The notes beneath the pieces were generated by a model. It searched no databases and was not told where the DNA came from. It saw only the letters and a program-made list of their open reading frames with translations. DNA of 40,366 nt from Gammaproteobacteria bacterium. GTDB lineage: Bacteria; Pseudomonadota; Gammaproteobacteria; UWMA-0217. Shown here one piece after another: positions 18,142-26,988 of the stretch. The stretch lies in NCBI GenBank assembly GCA_026981985.1, contig JALSHZ010000134.1, forward strand, positions 1-40,366, in the 5' to 3' direction. Both the position numbers and the translations under genes were made by a program. The stretch's first letter is position 1. Each line of letters opens with the position of its first letter.

Positions 18142-18762
18142 ATGCAGCAACCACCACTCACCACCATGCAACGGGGATTCACGCTCATCGAGGTGCTGAT
18201 CGCGCTTGTCATCAGCGCCATCGGCCTGCTCGGCATTGCCGGGATGCAGATGTTCTCCATCAACAACACCAGCGCCTCGAACGTGCGCGCAGTGGCCGCC
18301 ATCGAAGCAGCCAACCTGGTTTCCCGCATGAAGGGGAATCCAGACTACTGGCAAAGCGTCAGCGACAATTTTGCCATCCGCGTGGTCACTGCCGGTGGTG
18401 ATGTTCAGATCGAGGATATCGACGCGACTACCAACAATGCAGGTGAAACCCTGAACGCACAAAACGCTGACTGTACTGTCGATGGCGCTTGCGACACCGC
18501 AGCCAAGGTCGCCGCTTACGACCTCATGCGCTGGAAGGCAAGGCTGGATACCCGCCTGCCGAATGCGGAAGTGAGCATCACGCGAATCAAGCCCAACGAG
18601 AGTCCGCGCTTCCCCATCTTGAGCATCGATATCAGCTGGCAGGAAAAGGTATCGGCACAGAATCTGCGGATGAAAGGCAGCTACTACAGCAGCAAGAACA
18701 GCAACGATACGCTGGCCAACAACATCCGCACTCTCAGCTATCGCATGGCGGTGCAGCCATGA
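18142..18762 (+). CDS. pilV: Type IV pilus minor pilin PilV
   Basis: The 206-residue protein has the prepilin signal QRGFTLIEVLIALVISAIGL, cleaved after Gly12 with Glu at +5. IALVISAIGLLGIAGMQ followed by NNTSASNVRAVAAIEAANLVSRMKGNP is typical of PilV. A second start at 18166 (MQRGF) would give a shorter leader and may be the real one. The stop overlaps the ATG of pilW (ATGA), indicating translational coupling. PilV is a minor pilin of the priming complex in the inner membrane and pilus tip. Confidence 0.9.
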   Translation: MQQPPLTTMQRGFTLIEVLIALVISAIGLLGIAGMQMFSINNTSASNVRAVAAIEAANLVSRMKGNPDYWQSVSDNFAIRVVTAGGDVQIEDIDATTNNAGETLNAQNADCTVDGACDTAAKVAAYDLMRWKARLDTRLPNAEVSITRIKPNESPRFPILSIDISWQEKVSAQNLRMKGSYYSSKNSNDTLANNIRTLSYRMAVQP

Positions 18763-19529
18763 AAACACAGCAACGCCTACACACGACGCAGGCGGGTTTT
18801 GGCCTCGTCGAGCTGATGATCTCGATGCTGATTGGCCTGTTCCTGCTGGGCGGCATGATGACGGTCTTCATCACCAACAAACAGGCTTATCGCTACCAGC
18901 AATCACAAGGCAGCCAGCACGATCATGAGCGCCTGGCAACGGTGTTGTTTGGCCATGTGTTACGTCAGGCAGGTCATACACCAATGAACCTGGATGCCCT
19001 GGCCGGCAAAGCGGTGGCGCTGCCAGCCGATGCAACCTTCACCACTCCCGGCCAGGCGATAACCGGCAGTAGCGCAACGCATAGCGTCAGCTACAAGATC
19101 AAGACCGGCACTGTCACCGAAACCTTCGACAACGACTCCGTCACGATCCGCTACATCGGCGACAGCGGACTGGTCAGCTGCCTCGGACAGGATGTGGCGC
19201 TGAATGAAACGCGGACCGAAACCTTTGCACTGAGCAACAACGTGCTGCGCTGTAGCAGCAACGATGGTAGCAGTACCGACACGGTCGATCTGATCGGCGA
19301 TATTCATGCACCACAGGAGCAACAGCTCAAGGTGCTTGGTCTGCGCATTCTCTATGGGATCGACAGTGACAACAACGGCTCCATCGATCTCTACAAGCGG
19401 GCCGCCGACGTGGCCGACTGGACCACCATCAGCGCCATTGACATGGAGATCACCTTCCAGTCTGGCCTGCGACGACCCCAAACGACGCATTTCACCACCA
19501 ACCTGCCCAACGTGAATGGTTTCATCTGA
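18759..19529 (+). CDS. pilW: Type IV pilus minor pilin PilW
   Basis: The start at 18759 overlaps the pilV stop by four bases and gives 256 residues with a prepilin signal QAGFGLVELMISMLIGLFLL, Glu at +5. The downstream segment SQGSQHDHERLATVLFGHVLRQAG is the usual PilW helix extension. The C-terminal part contains a DSDNNGSIDLY stretch that could bind Ca2+. PilW links PilX and PilV to the other minor pilins in the priming complex. A frame opening further upstream overlaps pilV and is not the true start. Confidence 0.9.
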   Translation: MKTQQRLHTTQAGFGLVELMISMLIGLFLLGGMMTVFITNKQAYRYQQSQGSQHDHERLATVLFGHVLRQAGHTPMNLDALAGKAVALPADATFTTPGQAITGSSATHSVSYKIKTGTVTETFDNDSVTIRYIGDSGLVSCLGQDVALNETRTETFALSNNVLRCSSNDGSSTDTVDLIGDIHAPQEQQLKVLGLRILYGIDSDNNGSIDLYKRAADVADWTTISAIDMEITFQSGLRRPQTTHFTTNLPNVNGFI

Positions 19530-19530
19530 C

Positions 19531-20073
19531 ATGAACAGGCCCAACAACACATCCTGCCACCGCGGCCAGCGACAATCCGGCATCGTGCTGATGGCAACGC
19601 TGGTCATGCTTGTCGTCATGAGCCTGCTGGTCACGAGCATGCTGGGTAAGGTAACGCTACAGGAAAAAATATCCGGCAATCTGCGGGCCAAGATCCACAC
19701 ATTCGAAGTTGCCAACTCCGCGGTCAAACGGCAATGGACCTGGGACGGCCTGATCAATGATCTGACCGGATCGGAAACACCGCTGGCGGCAAGAACACGA
19801 GAATTCGACACCGACTACGCCGATCTCGATGGTGACGACAACAAGGACATCAATATGCCGGTGGAAGTTTCCACCTGCTATGCCGGTGAGGTGCAAGGCG
19901 CCGGCCTTGGCCTCGACGCCAATATTTCGGCAAACAACCAGACCGCGGTGTATCACCAGTTCAAGGTCGCCGGCAAGGCCACCCTGCCAAGCTACAGCGC
20001 CAAATCCAACGTGGAAGTCGGCGGCTACCTGATCCTACCCAAGGCGGATATCGCCCCCAACTGTGCATTCTGA
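19531..20073 (+). CDS. pilX: Type IV pilus assembly protein PilX
   Basis: The start at 19531 lies one base after the pilW stop and gives 180 residues; an ATG at 19516 would overlap pilW. The N-terminus (RQSGIVLMATLVMLVVMSLL) is a hydrophobic prepilin-like helix without Glu at +5, as in PilX proteins. LGKVTLQEKISGNLRAKIHTFEVANSAVK is the conserved continuation. PilX acts with PilV, PilW and FimU beneath the PilY1 tip. It is followed by pilY1 two bases after the stop. Confidence 0.88.
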   Translation: MNRPNNTSCHRGQRQSGIVLMATLVMLVVMSLLVTSMLGKVTLQEKISGNLRAKIHTFEVANSAVKRQWTWDGLINDLTGSETPLAARTREFDTDYADLDGDDNKDINMPVEVSTCYAGEVQGAGLGLDANISANNQTAVYHQFKVAGKATLPSYSAKSNVEVGGYLILPKADIAPNCAF

Positions 20074-20075
20074 CC

Positions 20076-23000
20076 ATGAAAAACTTCTTCAGAACATTCA
20101 AGCTAAAACCGTTGCAACGCAACTTTTACTTGTTGGCCGGTCTGCTCTGCATCAGTCTGCCGGCAGCACATGCTGATGACATTGAAGCCCTGGTTTCCGC
20201 GCCCAAGGAGGCAAATATCCTCTTCGTGCTCGATGTATCCGGCAGCATGGGATGGTATGGCCGGCTCGATCAGATGAAACAGGCCATCGACACTCTGATC
20301 GACAGCCAGACCAACAACCCCAATATCGGCTTCACCTATTTCGGTGGCCCCAACGGCAGTGGCATCAAGTGGCCAGTGGCGGCAATCGACAGCGATGCGC
20401 ACGATCTCGACCCCAAGATCCCCCAGGGCACGACAAATGGCCAGGTCATCAAATACATGGCCAATGCGCTGACTGCCGGGGGCTGGACACCCACTACGGA
20501 TGCCTTACTGGAAGCGGCTCTCTATTTCCGCGGCGAGCGTCCGTTTGCAGGCAGTCAGGATGTCTTCGGCACTTGGGACACCTCCGCAAACCCACCGCAA
20601 TACACAAGAGGAACAACCAATAGCAACCCACAACGAAAGGACGGAAGGCGCGCAGCCAATCCGATCACACTTGATGACGGCAAGCCTAAAAAATACAAAT
20701 CGCCCATTCAGGAGTGTCAGGCGAACGCCATCGTGCTGCTGTCGGACGGCGCACCAACAAAAAACACCGCCAATGGTCAAGTGAGGACGCTGATTGCCCA
20801 AGCCACCGGCCAAAACAGCTACAGCTGTGAGTCGACGTCTGGCCTGCCCAGCAACGGTAGATGCGCACCTGACCTGGCACGCTTTCTGTTCGAGAACGAT
20901 CAGGTTCAGGGCGTTCCCAACTCCAATGTACGTACCTATACCATCGGCTTTCACCTCGACCGGGATAGCAGAGCCACGCGTTTCCTGCGCAAGGTGGCCG
21001 ACTACGGCGGCGGCGAGGCCTATTCGGCCAATAACGCCAACAGTCTCGTAACTGCAATCGATGAAATTCTAGCCGACGTCGCCCGCCAGAGCAGAACCTT
21101 TACCGGCATCAGCACCAGTGTGCAACGCAATACCCTGAAAACGTCCAACAAATCGTTTTTGCCCATGTTTCAGCCCAGCCAGCACGCGGCATGGGAAGGG
21201 AATATCAAGGGCTACTTTCTGAACAATGGGGTGCTGGTCGATCTGACTGGCGAAGCGGCAATCGACACGGCTGATTCAGGCACCGGGTTTAAGACCACGG
21301 CAAGAAGCTTCTGGACGACGGCCCCCGATGGCGGAGACTTGCTGTTGGGCGGCCTGCGCGGTCGGCTTGATCCCGACAATCGAAAAATTTACGTTATCAC
21401 CGATCCCGATCCAGATAAGAACAGTGATGTCGATCTGGCGGATGGTAGCCACAATCTGAAAACGTCCAACAGCGCGTTCTCGCGATCTAACCGACGCAAT
21501 GCGGCGAAACTGCTGGGGTTGCCAGCTGGCGCCAGTTACAGCGACGTCGAGCAAACGATCAGCTGGCTGCGCAGTGCACGCATGGGGGATCCTCTCCACG
21601 CACCACCGGTAATGATCGACTATGGTGGCAATACCGGTGAGATTCTCTTTGTCGCGACCAATCAGGGCTATCTCCACGCCTTCGACGTGAACGCTCCTGA
21701 CGCGCTCAACGACACCACCGGCGGCGAGGAGCTGTTCGCCTTCATGCCTTATGAGCATCTGTCCAAGCAGGCCCGCGCCCGCAGCAATCCGATATCGGAT
21801 GATCATGTCTATGGCAATGACGGCGAGCTGAGATTCTGGGTTCGTGATCTTGACGGCAATGGCCAAATCAATGGCAATGACAAAGTCTATCTATTCTTTG
21901 GTATGCGCCGCGGCGGCTCAGCCTACTACGGCATGGATGTCACCGACCCCAACTCACCCAAGGTAATGTGGCGCATCAAGGCCGGCGACACCGGTTTCAG
22001 CAAACTGGGACAAAGCTGGTCGGCGCCAGCCATCGTCAATGTCAAAGACAGCACCAATGACACTCGAACAGTACTGATCTTCGGCGGCGGCTATGACACC
22101 GCCCATGATCTGCGCGATCAAAGCCGCAACAGCGACGGCGACGGCAGTGGCGTGGGCATCTACATCGTCGATCCTATAACCGGCGCACGCCTGAACTCGA
22201 TCGGTACCGGTGATGCCTTCAAGGTATCGGAGGCAGAGATGAAATACGCCATTCCATCTGAAATTCGTGTCGTGGACACCGATGCCAACGGCTTCGCCGA
22301 TCGCATGTATTTTGCCGACATGGGCGGTAACCTGTGGCGCGTGGATATCGACGAGGACGGCGATATCGATGATGCTTCGACCCTGCAACCCTATCGGTTG
22401 GCCACATTGGGAGGATCAGGTGCCAACGGCAACCGGCGCTTCTACTACCCCCCGGCGGTTGCATGGATTCATCACAATCAACAAAAGAAACTGGCCATTG
22501 CCATTGGCTCCGGCTACCGGGCGCATCCGCTGAACAGCACGATCAGTGACAGAATGTACGTGATCTTCGACGAAAATGCCGTCACCGGCGCCCCCGACAG
22601 TACACCTGATGTGTTGTCCGAATCCGATTTCCTCGATGTCACCGATAATTTGATCCAGGAGGGAGACACGATCGAAGCCAGAACAACGGCGCTTGACGCG
22701 CTCAACGCCGCCAGCGGCTGGTATATCCGTCTCGACAGCGGCGAGAAATCACTCTCCAGCCCGGTGATTTTCGAGAACAAGCTGCTGTTTACCACCTTCT
22801 CCCAGGGGGAGTCGGTGCTATGCGGACTCAATGGCACCCAAAACCGCTATTACCTGATCAATCTCGTGGACGGCACACCGGTTGAGACGCTGCGCAATCC
22901 GGAAAGAAACAACCACAACCGCTCTACGATTCTCCAGGATCAGGTTCACGCCATCGCGCCCAAACCACAGGTGATCTATTACGACAGAAAGATCGACCCA

Positions 23001-23111
23001 GAAGACGAAGACAAAGGTAACCAGGGGTGCGCCAGCTTCATGAGCGGTCTGAGCAGCACAGGAGAAAGTTGTGCCGACCCGAACAAGATCTATTGGCGGG
23101 AAACCGATTGA
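20076..23111 (+). CDS. pilY1: Type IV pilus tip adhesin/mechanosensor PilY1
   Basis: The 1011-residue protein has a signal peptide ending LPAAHA-DD (about residue 33). A von Willebrand A domain follows, with the MIDAS motif DVSGS (D53, S55, S57) and LSDGAPTK further on. The second half is the PilY1 C-terminal beta-propeller. It carries an EF-like calcium loop DLDGNGQINGND (D591, D593, N595, D602) and a second Asp-rich stretch DTDANGFAD (from D734) with DIDEDGDIDD after it. In Pseudomonas PilY1 sits at the pilus tip, antagonises PilT-driven retraction in a calcium-dependent way and feeds surface sensing into c-di-GMP signalling. The length is close to other PilY1 proteins (about 1000-1160). 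Confidence 0.95.
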   Translation: MKNFFRTFKLKPLQRNFYLLAGLLCISLPAAHADDIEALVSAPKEANILFVLDVSGSMGWYGRLDQMKQAIDTLIDSQTNNPNIGFTYFGGPNGSGIKWPVAAIDSDAHDLDPKIPQGTTNGQVIKYMANALTAGGWTPTTDALLEAALYFRGERPFAGSQDVFGTWDTSANPPQYTRGTTNSNPQRKDGRRAANPITLDDGKPKKYKSPIQECQANAIVLLSDGAPTKNTANGQVRTLIAQATGQNSYSCESTSGLPSNGRCAPDLARFLFENDQVQGVPNSNVRTYTIGFHLDRDSRATRFLRKVADYGGGEAYSANNANSLVTAIDEILADVARQSRTFTGISTSVQRNTLKTSNKSFLPMFQPSQHAAWEGNIKGYFLNNGVLVDLTGEAAIDTADSGTGFKTTARSFWTTAPDGGDLLLGGLRGRLDPDNRKIYVITDPDPDKNSDVDLADGSHNLKTSNSAFSRSNRRNAAKLLGLPAGASYSDVEQTISWLRSARMGDPLHAPPVMIDYGGNTGEILFVATNQGYLHAFDVNAPDALNDTTGGEELFAFMPYEHLSKQARARSNPISDDHVYGNDGELRFWVRDLDGNGQINGNDKVYLFFGMRRGGSAYYGMDVTDPNSPKVMWRIKAGDTGFSKLGQSWSAPAIVNVKDSTNDTRTVLIFGGGYDTAHDLRDQSRNSDGDGSGVGIYIVDPITGARLNSIGTGDAFKVSEAEMKYAIPSEIRVVDTDANGFADRMYFADMGGNLWRVDIDEDGDIDDASTLQPYRLATLGGSGANGNRRFYYPPAVAWIHHNQQKKLAIAIGSGYRAHPLNSTISDRMYVIFDENAVTGAPDSTPDVLSESDFLDVTDNLIQEGDTIEARTTALDALNAASGWYIRLDSGEKSLSSPVIFENKLLFTTFSQGESVLCGLNGTQNRYYLINLVDGTPVETLRNPERNNHNRSTILQDQVHAIAPKPQVIYYDRKIDPEDEDKGNQGCASFMSGLSSTGESCADPNKIYWRETD

Positions 23112-23133
23112 CAGCAACCACAGGGAATCTGCA

Positions 23134-23580
23134 ATGAACAATTACAATAAAAACAACAAAGGCTTTACCCTCGTCGAAATGATGATCGCGATCGGCATCA
23201 TCGCGATATTGGCGTCGATTGCCTATCCCTCTTACGTCGGCAACGTCAAAAAATCGCGCCGGGTGGAAGCACAGTCGGCGCTACAGCAGATCGCAACGCT
23301 GCAAGAACAGTATTTTTCGGAAACCGGGTCATACACAAAGAATCTGACCGAGCTGGGGTTGAAACGTGCTAAATGGAACCTTACCGAGAATGGCTACTAT
23401 CGAATTCGTGTGCTCCGACCTGGAACCGCATGCCCAATTAGCAGCTGTTTCCGACTCGTAGCCCAGCCCCGGAATGAACAAGCCTCTGATCTTTGGTGGT
23501 TCCGATTGGATTCAAATGGTCGCAAGTTCAAGCGTGAAGGCGACAGTGGCCCTTGGAAAGCTGGTACCTGGGATATCTGA
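23134..23580 (+). CDS. pilE: Type IV minor pilin PilE
   Basis: The start at 23134 follows AGGGAATC and gives 148 residues. The prepilin signal NNKGFTLVEMMIAIGIIAIL is cleaved after Gly10, with Glu at +5, followed by YPSYVGNVKKSRRVEAQSALQQIATLQEQYFSETGSY, the PilE/minor-pilin hallmark. CPISSC near residue 110 may form a short disulfide loop. It closes the minor-pilin operon, 22 bases after pilY1; its stop abuts the stop of the convergent DUF6858-like gene with no spacer. Confidence 0.9.
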   Translation: MNNYNKNNKGFTLVEMMIAIGIIAILASIAYPSYVGNVKKSRRVEAQSALQQIATLQEQYFSETGSYTKNLTELGLKRAKWNLTENGYYRIRVLRPGTACPISSCFRLVAQPRNEQASDLWWFRLDSNGRKFKREGDSGPWKAGTWDI

Positions 23581-23973
23581 TTACCCTGACTGCAATTGCT
23601 TGGCCCAGGACTCCATCGCCGAATTGGCCATTGGCATTGGGGCTTCCATGAAGCTGATGACAAAATCGTTCTGACGCTCGACAACGCCAATCGAGCGCGG
23701 GCGAACGGCCATCACTTCCGGGCCGGGGATCGCCAGACCGAAGCAGAAAACAATATCCTGTGCATCAAGGATTGTATCGTCGATATAACCGTCGGCCAGG
23801 CTGCTGGTATGTGCGTAGTGATCAAATACCGCGATAAAACGCGCAACCGGGTGCGACTCGATCTGTCGCCTGAAGTGATCAATGATCTCATCGACGGATT
23901 TTTTTGAAGTTTCGGCCTTGCCCACTTCCAGCGAATAGACAGGGTATTTCTCCATCAGCAGCGTCTGGTTCAT
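23581..23973 (-). CDS. DUF6858-like protein
   Basis: The ATG at 23973, preceded by GAAAGAGA, gives 130 residues; a TTG at 23991 is the only longer alternative. The sequence MEKYPVYSLEV, VDEIIDHFRRQIESHPVARFIAVFDHYAHT, DAQDIVFCFGLAIPGPEVMAVRPRSIGV and FVISFMEAPMPMAN matches the uncharacterised DUF6858 pattern as I remember it. No catalytic motif is recognisable; no signal or membrane segment is seen, so it is probably cytosolic. It is the last of four leftward genes after SLAC1-like, NifX-like and Crp/Fnr, which suggests a role in anaerobic or redox metabolism. Confidence 0.75.
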   Translation of the reverse strand: MNQTLLMEKYPVYSLEVGKAETSKKSVDEIIDHFRRQIESHPVARFIAVFDHYAHTSSLADGYIDDTILDAQDIVFCFGLAIPGPEVMAVRPRSIGVVERQNDFVISFMEAPMPMANSAMESWAKQLQSG

Positions 23974-24060
23974 GCAGTCTCTTTCCGACAATCAACAGTG
24001 ATCTTGCAGTGTAGTCAGCAGACAAACTGACGACATTGAAGATACGCAATTGACGGGGCT

Positions 24061-24786
24061 TCAGGACTCGAGCAGCCTTTCCAGGTTCGGTACATCACAG
24101 GTAAAGCGGTTTACCGTCGTTTCAACGATCAAACCCTTGCGCTTGAAGTCCGCAATCGTCCGGCTGGCGGTTTCGGTGGTGATGCCCAACATGGCCCCCA
24201 TGTCTTCTCGTCCGAACAACATACATTCACTGCTGTCTTCATCACGCACCAAGCGCAGCAACAAACGCGCGACTCGCTGTTTTGCCGAGCCGGTAGACAG
24301 CTCGGTCACCCAGGCGTCAGCCTCGGTCAGGGCTTTTTGCCAGCGCAGCATCAAGTCGTGATGTAAGCGGGGGTTGTCTATCGACAGCTCATTGACTGCC
24401 TTGGCAGGATAGCGACACAGCTCGGTCGGCTGAAGCGCAATGGCGTCATGCTGATAACGGTCTTCCAGCAATATCTCCAGTCCGACAACGTCCGTGCTGC
24501 GCAGTAACCTGACGATGCGCTGTGCGCCATCTGGTAAATACTGGACAAGCTTAACCAGCCCGCTGCGAATCGTGAACATACTGCTGCCAGTGTCACCCGC
24601 CGCATAGAGCAACGCTCCCGGCTGCAAGACAAACTGCTCAACGGGCCGATGCAAACGGGCGAAATCCGCTTCATTCAGGCCAGCAAACAGAACTGTGTTC
24701 CGCAATGAACACTCGCGACAGTCTGCAACGCCCTGCCATGCGTCTGCCTCGCCGATTTTCAGAATCTTCTGATCCACTCGTATCAA
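24061..24786 (-). CDS. Crp/Fnr-family regulator with partial FNR cysteine set
   Basis: The 241-residue protein has an N-terminal CxxC (C23, C26), a cyclic-nucleotide-binding-like sensor (about 30-150) and a winged helix whose recognition helix TTETASRTIADFKRKG keeps E205, S208 and R209, the residues that read TTGAT half-sites in FNR. C124 (TELCRYP) aligns with FNR C122. The residue equivalent to FNR C29 is Val32, so only three of the four cluster ligands are present. It may bind an unusual cluster, respond by thiol oxidation, or sense something else. The start is TTG at 24786 or GTG at 24777, both with weak ribosome sites. It lies between the NifX-like and DUF6858-like genes. Confidence 0.88.
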   Translation of the reverse strand: MIRVDQKILKIGEADAWQGVADCRECSLRNTVLFAGLNEADFARLHRPVEQFVLQPGALLYAAGDTGSSMFTIRSGLVKLVQYLPDGAQRIVRLLRSTDVVGLEILLEDRYQHDAIALQPTELCRYPAKAVNELSIDNPRLHHDLMLRWQKALTEADAWVTELSTGSAKQRVARLLLRLVRDEDSSECMLFGREDMGAMLGITTETASRTIADFKRKGLIVETTVNRFTCDVPNLERLLES

Positions 24787-24885
24787 ACCCGGATGCCACT
24801 GTCAGCTTCCTAGGTTACGTGAGTTTCCAGATGCGCTCAAACCCTGATTCGCGAGGGTTTTTGGCTCGGCTACGGTAGCGCAGAG

Positions 24886-25227
24886 TCAGTGCGCATGGGA
24901 CTCCGGTTCAGGCAGTGGCTTGCCTTCAATCACCGCCGCTGCCGCGGCCAGTGGATCCGTTGCCGAGGTGCGGACGACACGGATATTACGCATCGCCATC
25001 TTGTTGACAAAACCATCACCACAGCCAGCAGTAATCAGCACATCCGCAACATCGAGCGGATGCGGACCACCCTGCCAGGCGTGCATTGACATTTCCTTGG
25101 GCAGATCCAGGCGTTCCAGCTCCTGAGGCATACCCGCGTCATTCACCTCATAAATAAGGAATCTGCGAGTTTTACCAGCGTGTCCGGTGATGGTACGGAA
25201 ATTCTGACTTGTAACAGCAACCTTCAT
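24886..25227 (-). CDS. NifX/NifB-type Fe-Mo cofactor biosynthesis domain protein
   Basis: This 113-residue protein matches the small dinitrogenase iron-molybdenum cofactor biosynthesis domain (PF02579): MKVAVTSQNFRTITGHAGKTRRFLIYEV, then LDVADVLITAGCGDGFVNKMAMRNIRVV and a C-terminal Ala-rich helix. Relatives such as NifX, NafY and VnfX bind cofactor precursors, but many stand-alone copies occur in non-diazotrophs. Metal binding could involve C69 and the histidines, including HAH at the end. GAGGTTGAGAAG precedes the ATG. It starts 21 bases after the SLAC1-like gene, so an operon is likely. No nif genes are in the window. Confidence 0.85.
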   Translation of the reverse strand: MKVAVTSQNFRTITGHAGKTRRFLIYEVNDAGMPQELERLDLPKEMSMHAWQGGPHPLDVADVLITAGCGDGFVNKMAMRNIRVVRTSATDPLAAAAAVIEGKPLPEPESHAH

Positions 25228-25248
25228 CTTCTCAACCTCATATAGAGA

Positions 25249-26217
25249 TCACTCGGGGACACAAATCTTCTTTGCCAGGACAGCCCGGGTGGTTCTGGCC
25301 ACGAGGAACCCAACCACTGCCGTCACCAGAATCAGGAAGAACAGCGCGAAATAGCGGTAGATAGTGCCGCCGAGTTGTTCATGCATGACCCAGCTGGCAA
25401 TGGTAATCGCCGCCAGCGGGAAGGAGTATGCCCACCAGGAGAGGAAAAACGGCAGACGCGCCAACCGCTTGACCTGGGTCAGCAGAAACAGGCTGAAGAA
25501 CAGCGCCAGGTAGTAGAGCAAGCGTCCCATCTCATCGACACCACCAGTCAGCTTGACCCAGGAGAGAAACCCCACCGCCGGTGGCGCAATCAGGATGAAC
25601 AGTGTTGGTTCGAGCTTGGCCGGCAGCGGATCATGAAACAGCACCCGGTTGAATACCAGGGTCAGCAGCACGATCCAGAACAGCATACCAATGCTAAAGA
25701 AAAACCAGGAGATCTCATGGTAACCAAAGCCAACCCCGGCAATCGGTACCAGCACGTTCCCGACAGCAGGAATAAACCATGCCGGATTGATATGCACGAC
25801 CTTGTAGTGAGGATGGTTGACCCATGAATTGAGAATATAAAGCATCAAGACAAAGTGCAGCGCAGCCCCCAGCCGCCAGCTAATAGCGGACAGCATTGGC
25901 GCATGGTGCTGACCGGCGATGGACAACAGCAGCATGCCAATGGAGATGGCCGGAAAAAAAGAGAGCTTGACCGGGTGTGCCAGCTCGGCGCGTACCGCAT
26001 CAGGATGACGCCACAGCTTGATACCATAGATGGCTACCAGCACAACGAACACCAGCAGCGTCACCAAGAACAACACATGGCCAATCGTGCCGGTAAGCGC
26101 TGTCATCGCGGCGGTCTTTTCCCAGGCGATCGTCAACCCGGCCAAGCCCATGACCATTGCAAAAAAAGAGACGGGAAACTCGCGCAGCCGCAGGTTTTCA
26201 GGTGCGATGTCACTCAT
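25249..26217 (-). CDS. SLAC1/TehA-family anion channel or exporter
   Basis: The 322-residue protein is almost wholly hydrophobic, with about ten membrane helices, and opens with LREFPVSFFAMVMGLAGLTIAWEK, the start typical of the TehA/SLAC1/Mae1 (PF03595) family. Later blocks include ISWRLGAALHFVLMLYILNSWV, PAWFIPAVGNVLVPIAGVGF and LPFFLSWWAYSFPLAAITIAS. Members carry tellurite resistance, C4-dicarboxylate, nitrate or sulfite traffic; the substrate here is unknown. It is first in a leftward set with NifX-like, Crp/Fnr and DUF6858-like genes. The 126-bp spacer to the divergent gene at 26344 may hold both promoters. Confidence 0.9.
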   Translation of the reverse strand: MSDIAPENLRLREFPVSFFAMVMGLAGLTIAWEKTAAMTALTGTIGHVLFLVTLLVFVVLVAIYGIKLWRHPDAVRAELAHPVKLSFFPAISIGMLLLSIAGQHHAPMLSAISWRLGAALHFVLMLYILNSWVNHPHYKVVHINPAWFIPAVGNVLVPIAGVGFGYHEISWFFFSIGMLFWIVLLTLVFNRVLFHDPLPAKLEPTLFILIAPPAVGFLSWVKLTGGVDEMGRLLYYLALFFSLFLLTQVKRLARLPFFLSWWAYSFPLAAITIASWVMHEQLGGTIYRYFALFFLILVTAVVGFLVARTTRAVLAKKICVPE

Positions 26218-26321
26218 CAGTCATTACTCCAGTGAACCATATGATCATAGTATGGCGCAGCGTAGGAGCTTTCACCCAGGCGTAACAATGCGAAATCGCA
26301 ACCCAACTTCACGCACTGGCG

Positions 26322-26327
26322 TATAAT
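26322..26327 (+). promoter_or_regulatory. TATAAT box before the ICMT-like gene
   Basis: A perfect TATAAT lies 17 bases before the ATG at 26344. No -35 element is evident at normal spacing, and the resulting 5' leader would be very short. Confidence 0.3.
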
Positions 26328-26343
26328 TGCCGCCCAACTACCC

Positions 26344-26988
26344 ATGGGGGATGAAGTGACCATCTACCTGACCCTGGCTGGCAGCTGGCTACTGTTCTTC
26401 GCTATCCATTCGATTACAGCATCGAACAGCTTCAAAGCACGCATAGCCGCATGTTGCCCACTGCTGGCACAACGCTATCGACTCTATTACAACCTGTTCG
26501 CCAGCATCACCGTGCTGATCCCTTTGGCGATCGCTGTGCTCCACCCTGGCCCGATGCTGTGGCAGTGGTCCGGGCTATGGCAATGGACGATGAACCTACT
26601 GGCCATGCTGGCGATCATCGGCTTCCTCGCCAGCAGCAAGCACTATGACATGGCGGCGTTTCTCGGTTTGCGTGAAGGTAGCGGCAACATTGGGATCGCA
26701 GATGAACCGTTCACACTCTCACCATTCCATCGTTTCGTCCGCCATCCGTGGTACCTCTTCGGCCTGATCCTCATCTGGACACGCGACATGCCGTTGAGCT
26801 GGTTCATCACCTGTATCCTGGCCACACTCTATTTCATCATTGGCAGCCGCTGGGAAGAAAACAAACTGATTGCCGAATACGGAGAAGACTACCGACGATA
26901 CCGAGAGCATGTCCCTGGCTTGATTCCTTTACCGTGGAAATACCTCCGCAAACATGACATCGAAACCCTAACCGGAAAAGGACAATGA
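26344..26988 (+). CDS. ICMT/NnrU/MddA-like membrane methyltransferase
   Basis: The 214-residue protein has five or six membrane segments and the C-terminal features of isoprenylcysteine-carboxyl-methyltransferase-like enzymes: FRRFVRHPWYL-type motif (HRFVRHPWYLFGLILIWTR) for SAM binding and EENKLIAEYGEDYRRYREHVPGLIP. Relatives include NnrU (denitrification) and MddA, which methylates methanethiol and methaneselenol. The start at 26344 (MGDEVTIY) could instead be the GTG at 26356, with GGGGGATG upstream. Its stop overlaps the ATG of mnmH (ATGA), so the two proteins are translationally coupled. The substrate is not known. Confidence 0.8.
   Translation: MGDEVTIYLTLAGSWLLFFAIHSITASNSFKARIAACCPLLAQRYRLYYNLFASITVLIPLAIAVLHPGPMLWQWSGLWQWTMNLLAMLAIIGFLASSKHYDMAAFLGLREGSGNIGIADEPFTLSPFHRFVRHPWYLFGLILIWTRDMPLSWFITCILATLYFIIGSRWEENKLIAEYGEDYRRYREHVPGLIPLPWKYLRKHDIETLTGKGQ

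Noticed and set aside
24886-25227. Nitrogen-fixation locus suggested by the NifX-like domain
   Set aside because: No nifHDK, nifB, nifE or nifN gene is near; stand-alone domains of this family are common in non-diazotrophs.
26237-26255. Interrupted palindrome CCATA-N9-TATGG between the SLAC1-like and ICMT-like genes, as an FNR-type operator
   Set aside because: It does not match TTGAT-N4-ATCAA, and 5-bp arms around a TGATCA centre are expected by chance in the spacer.
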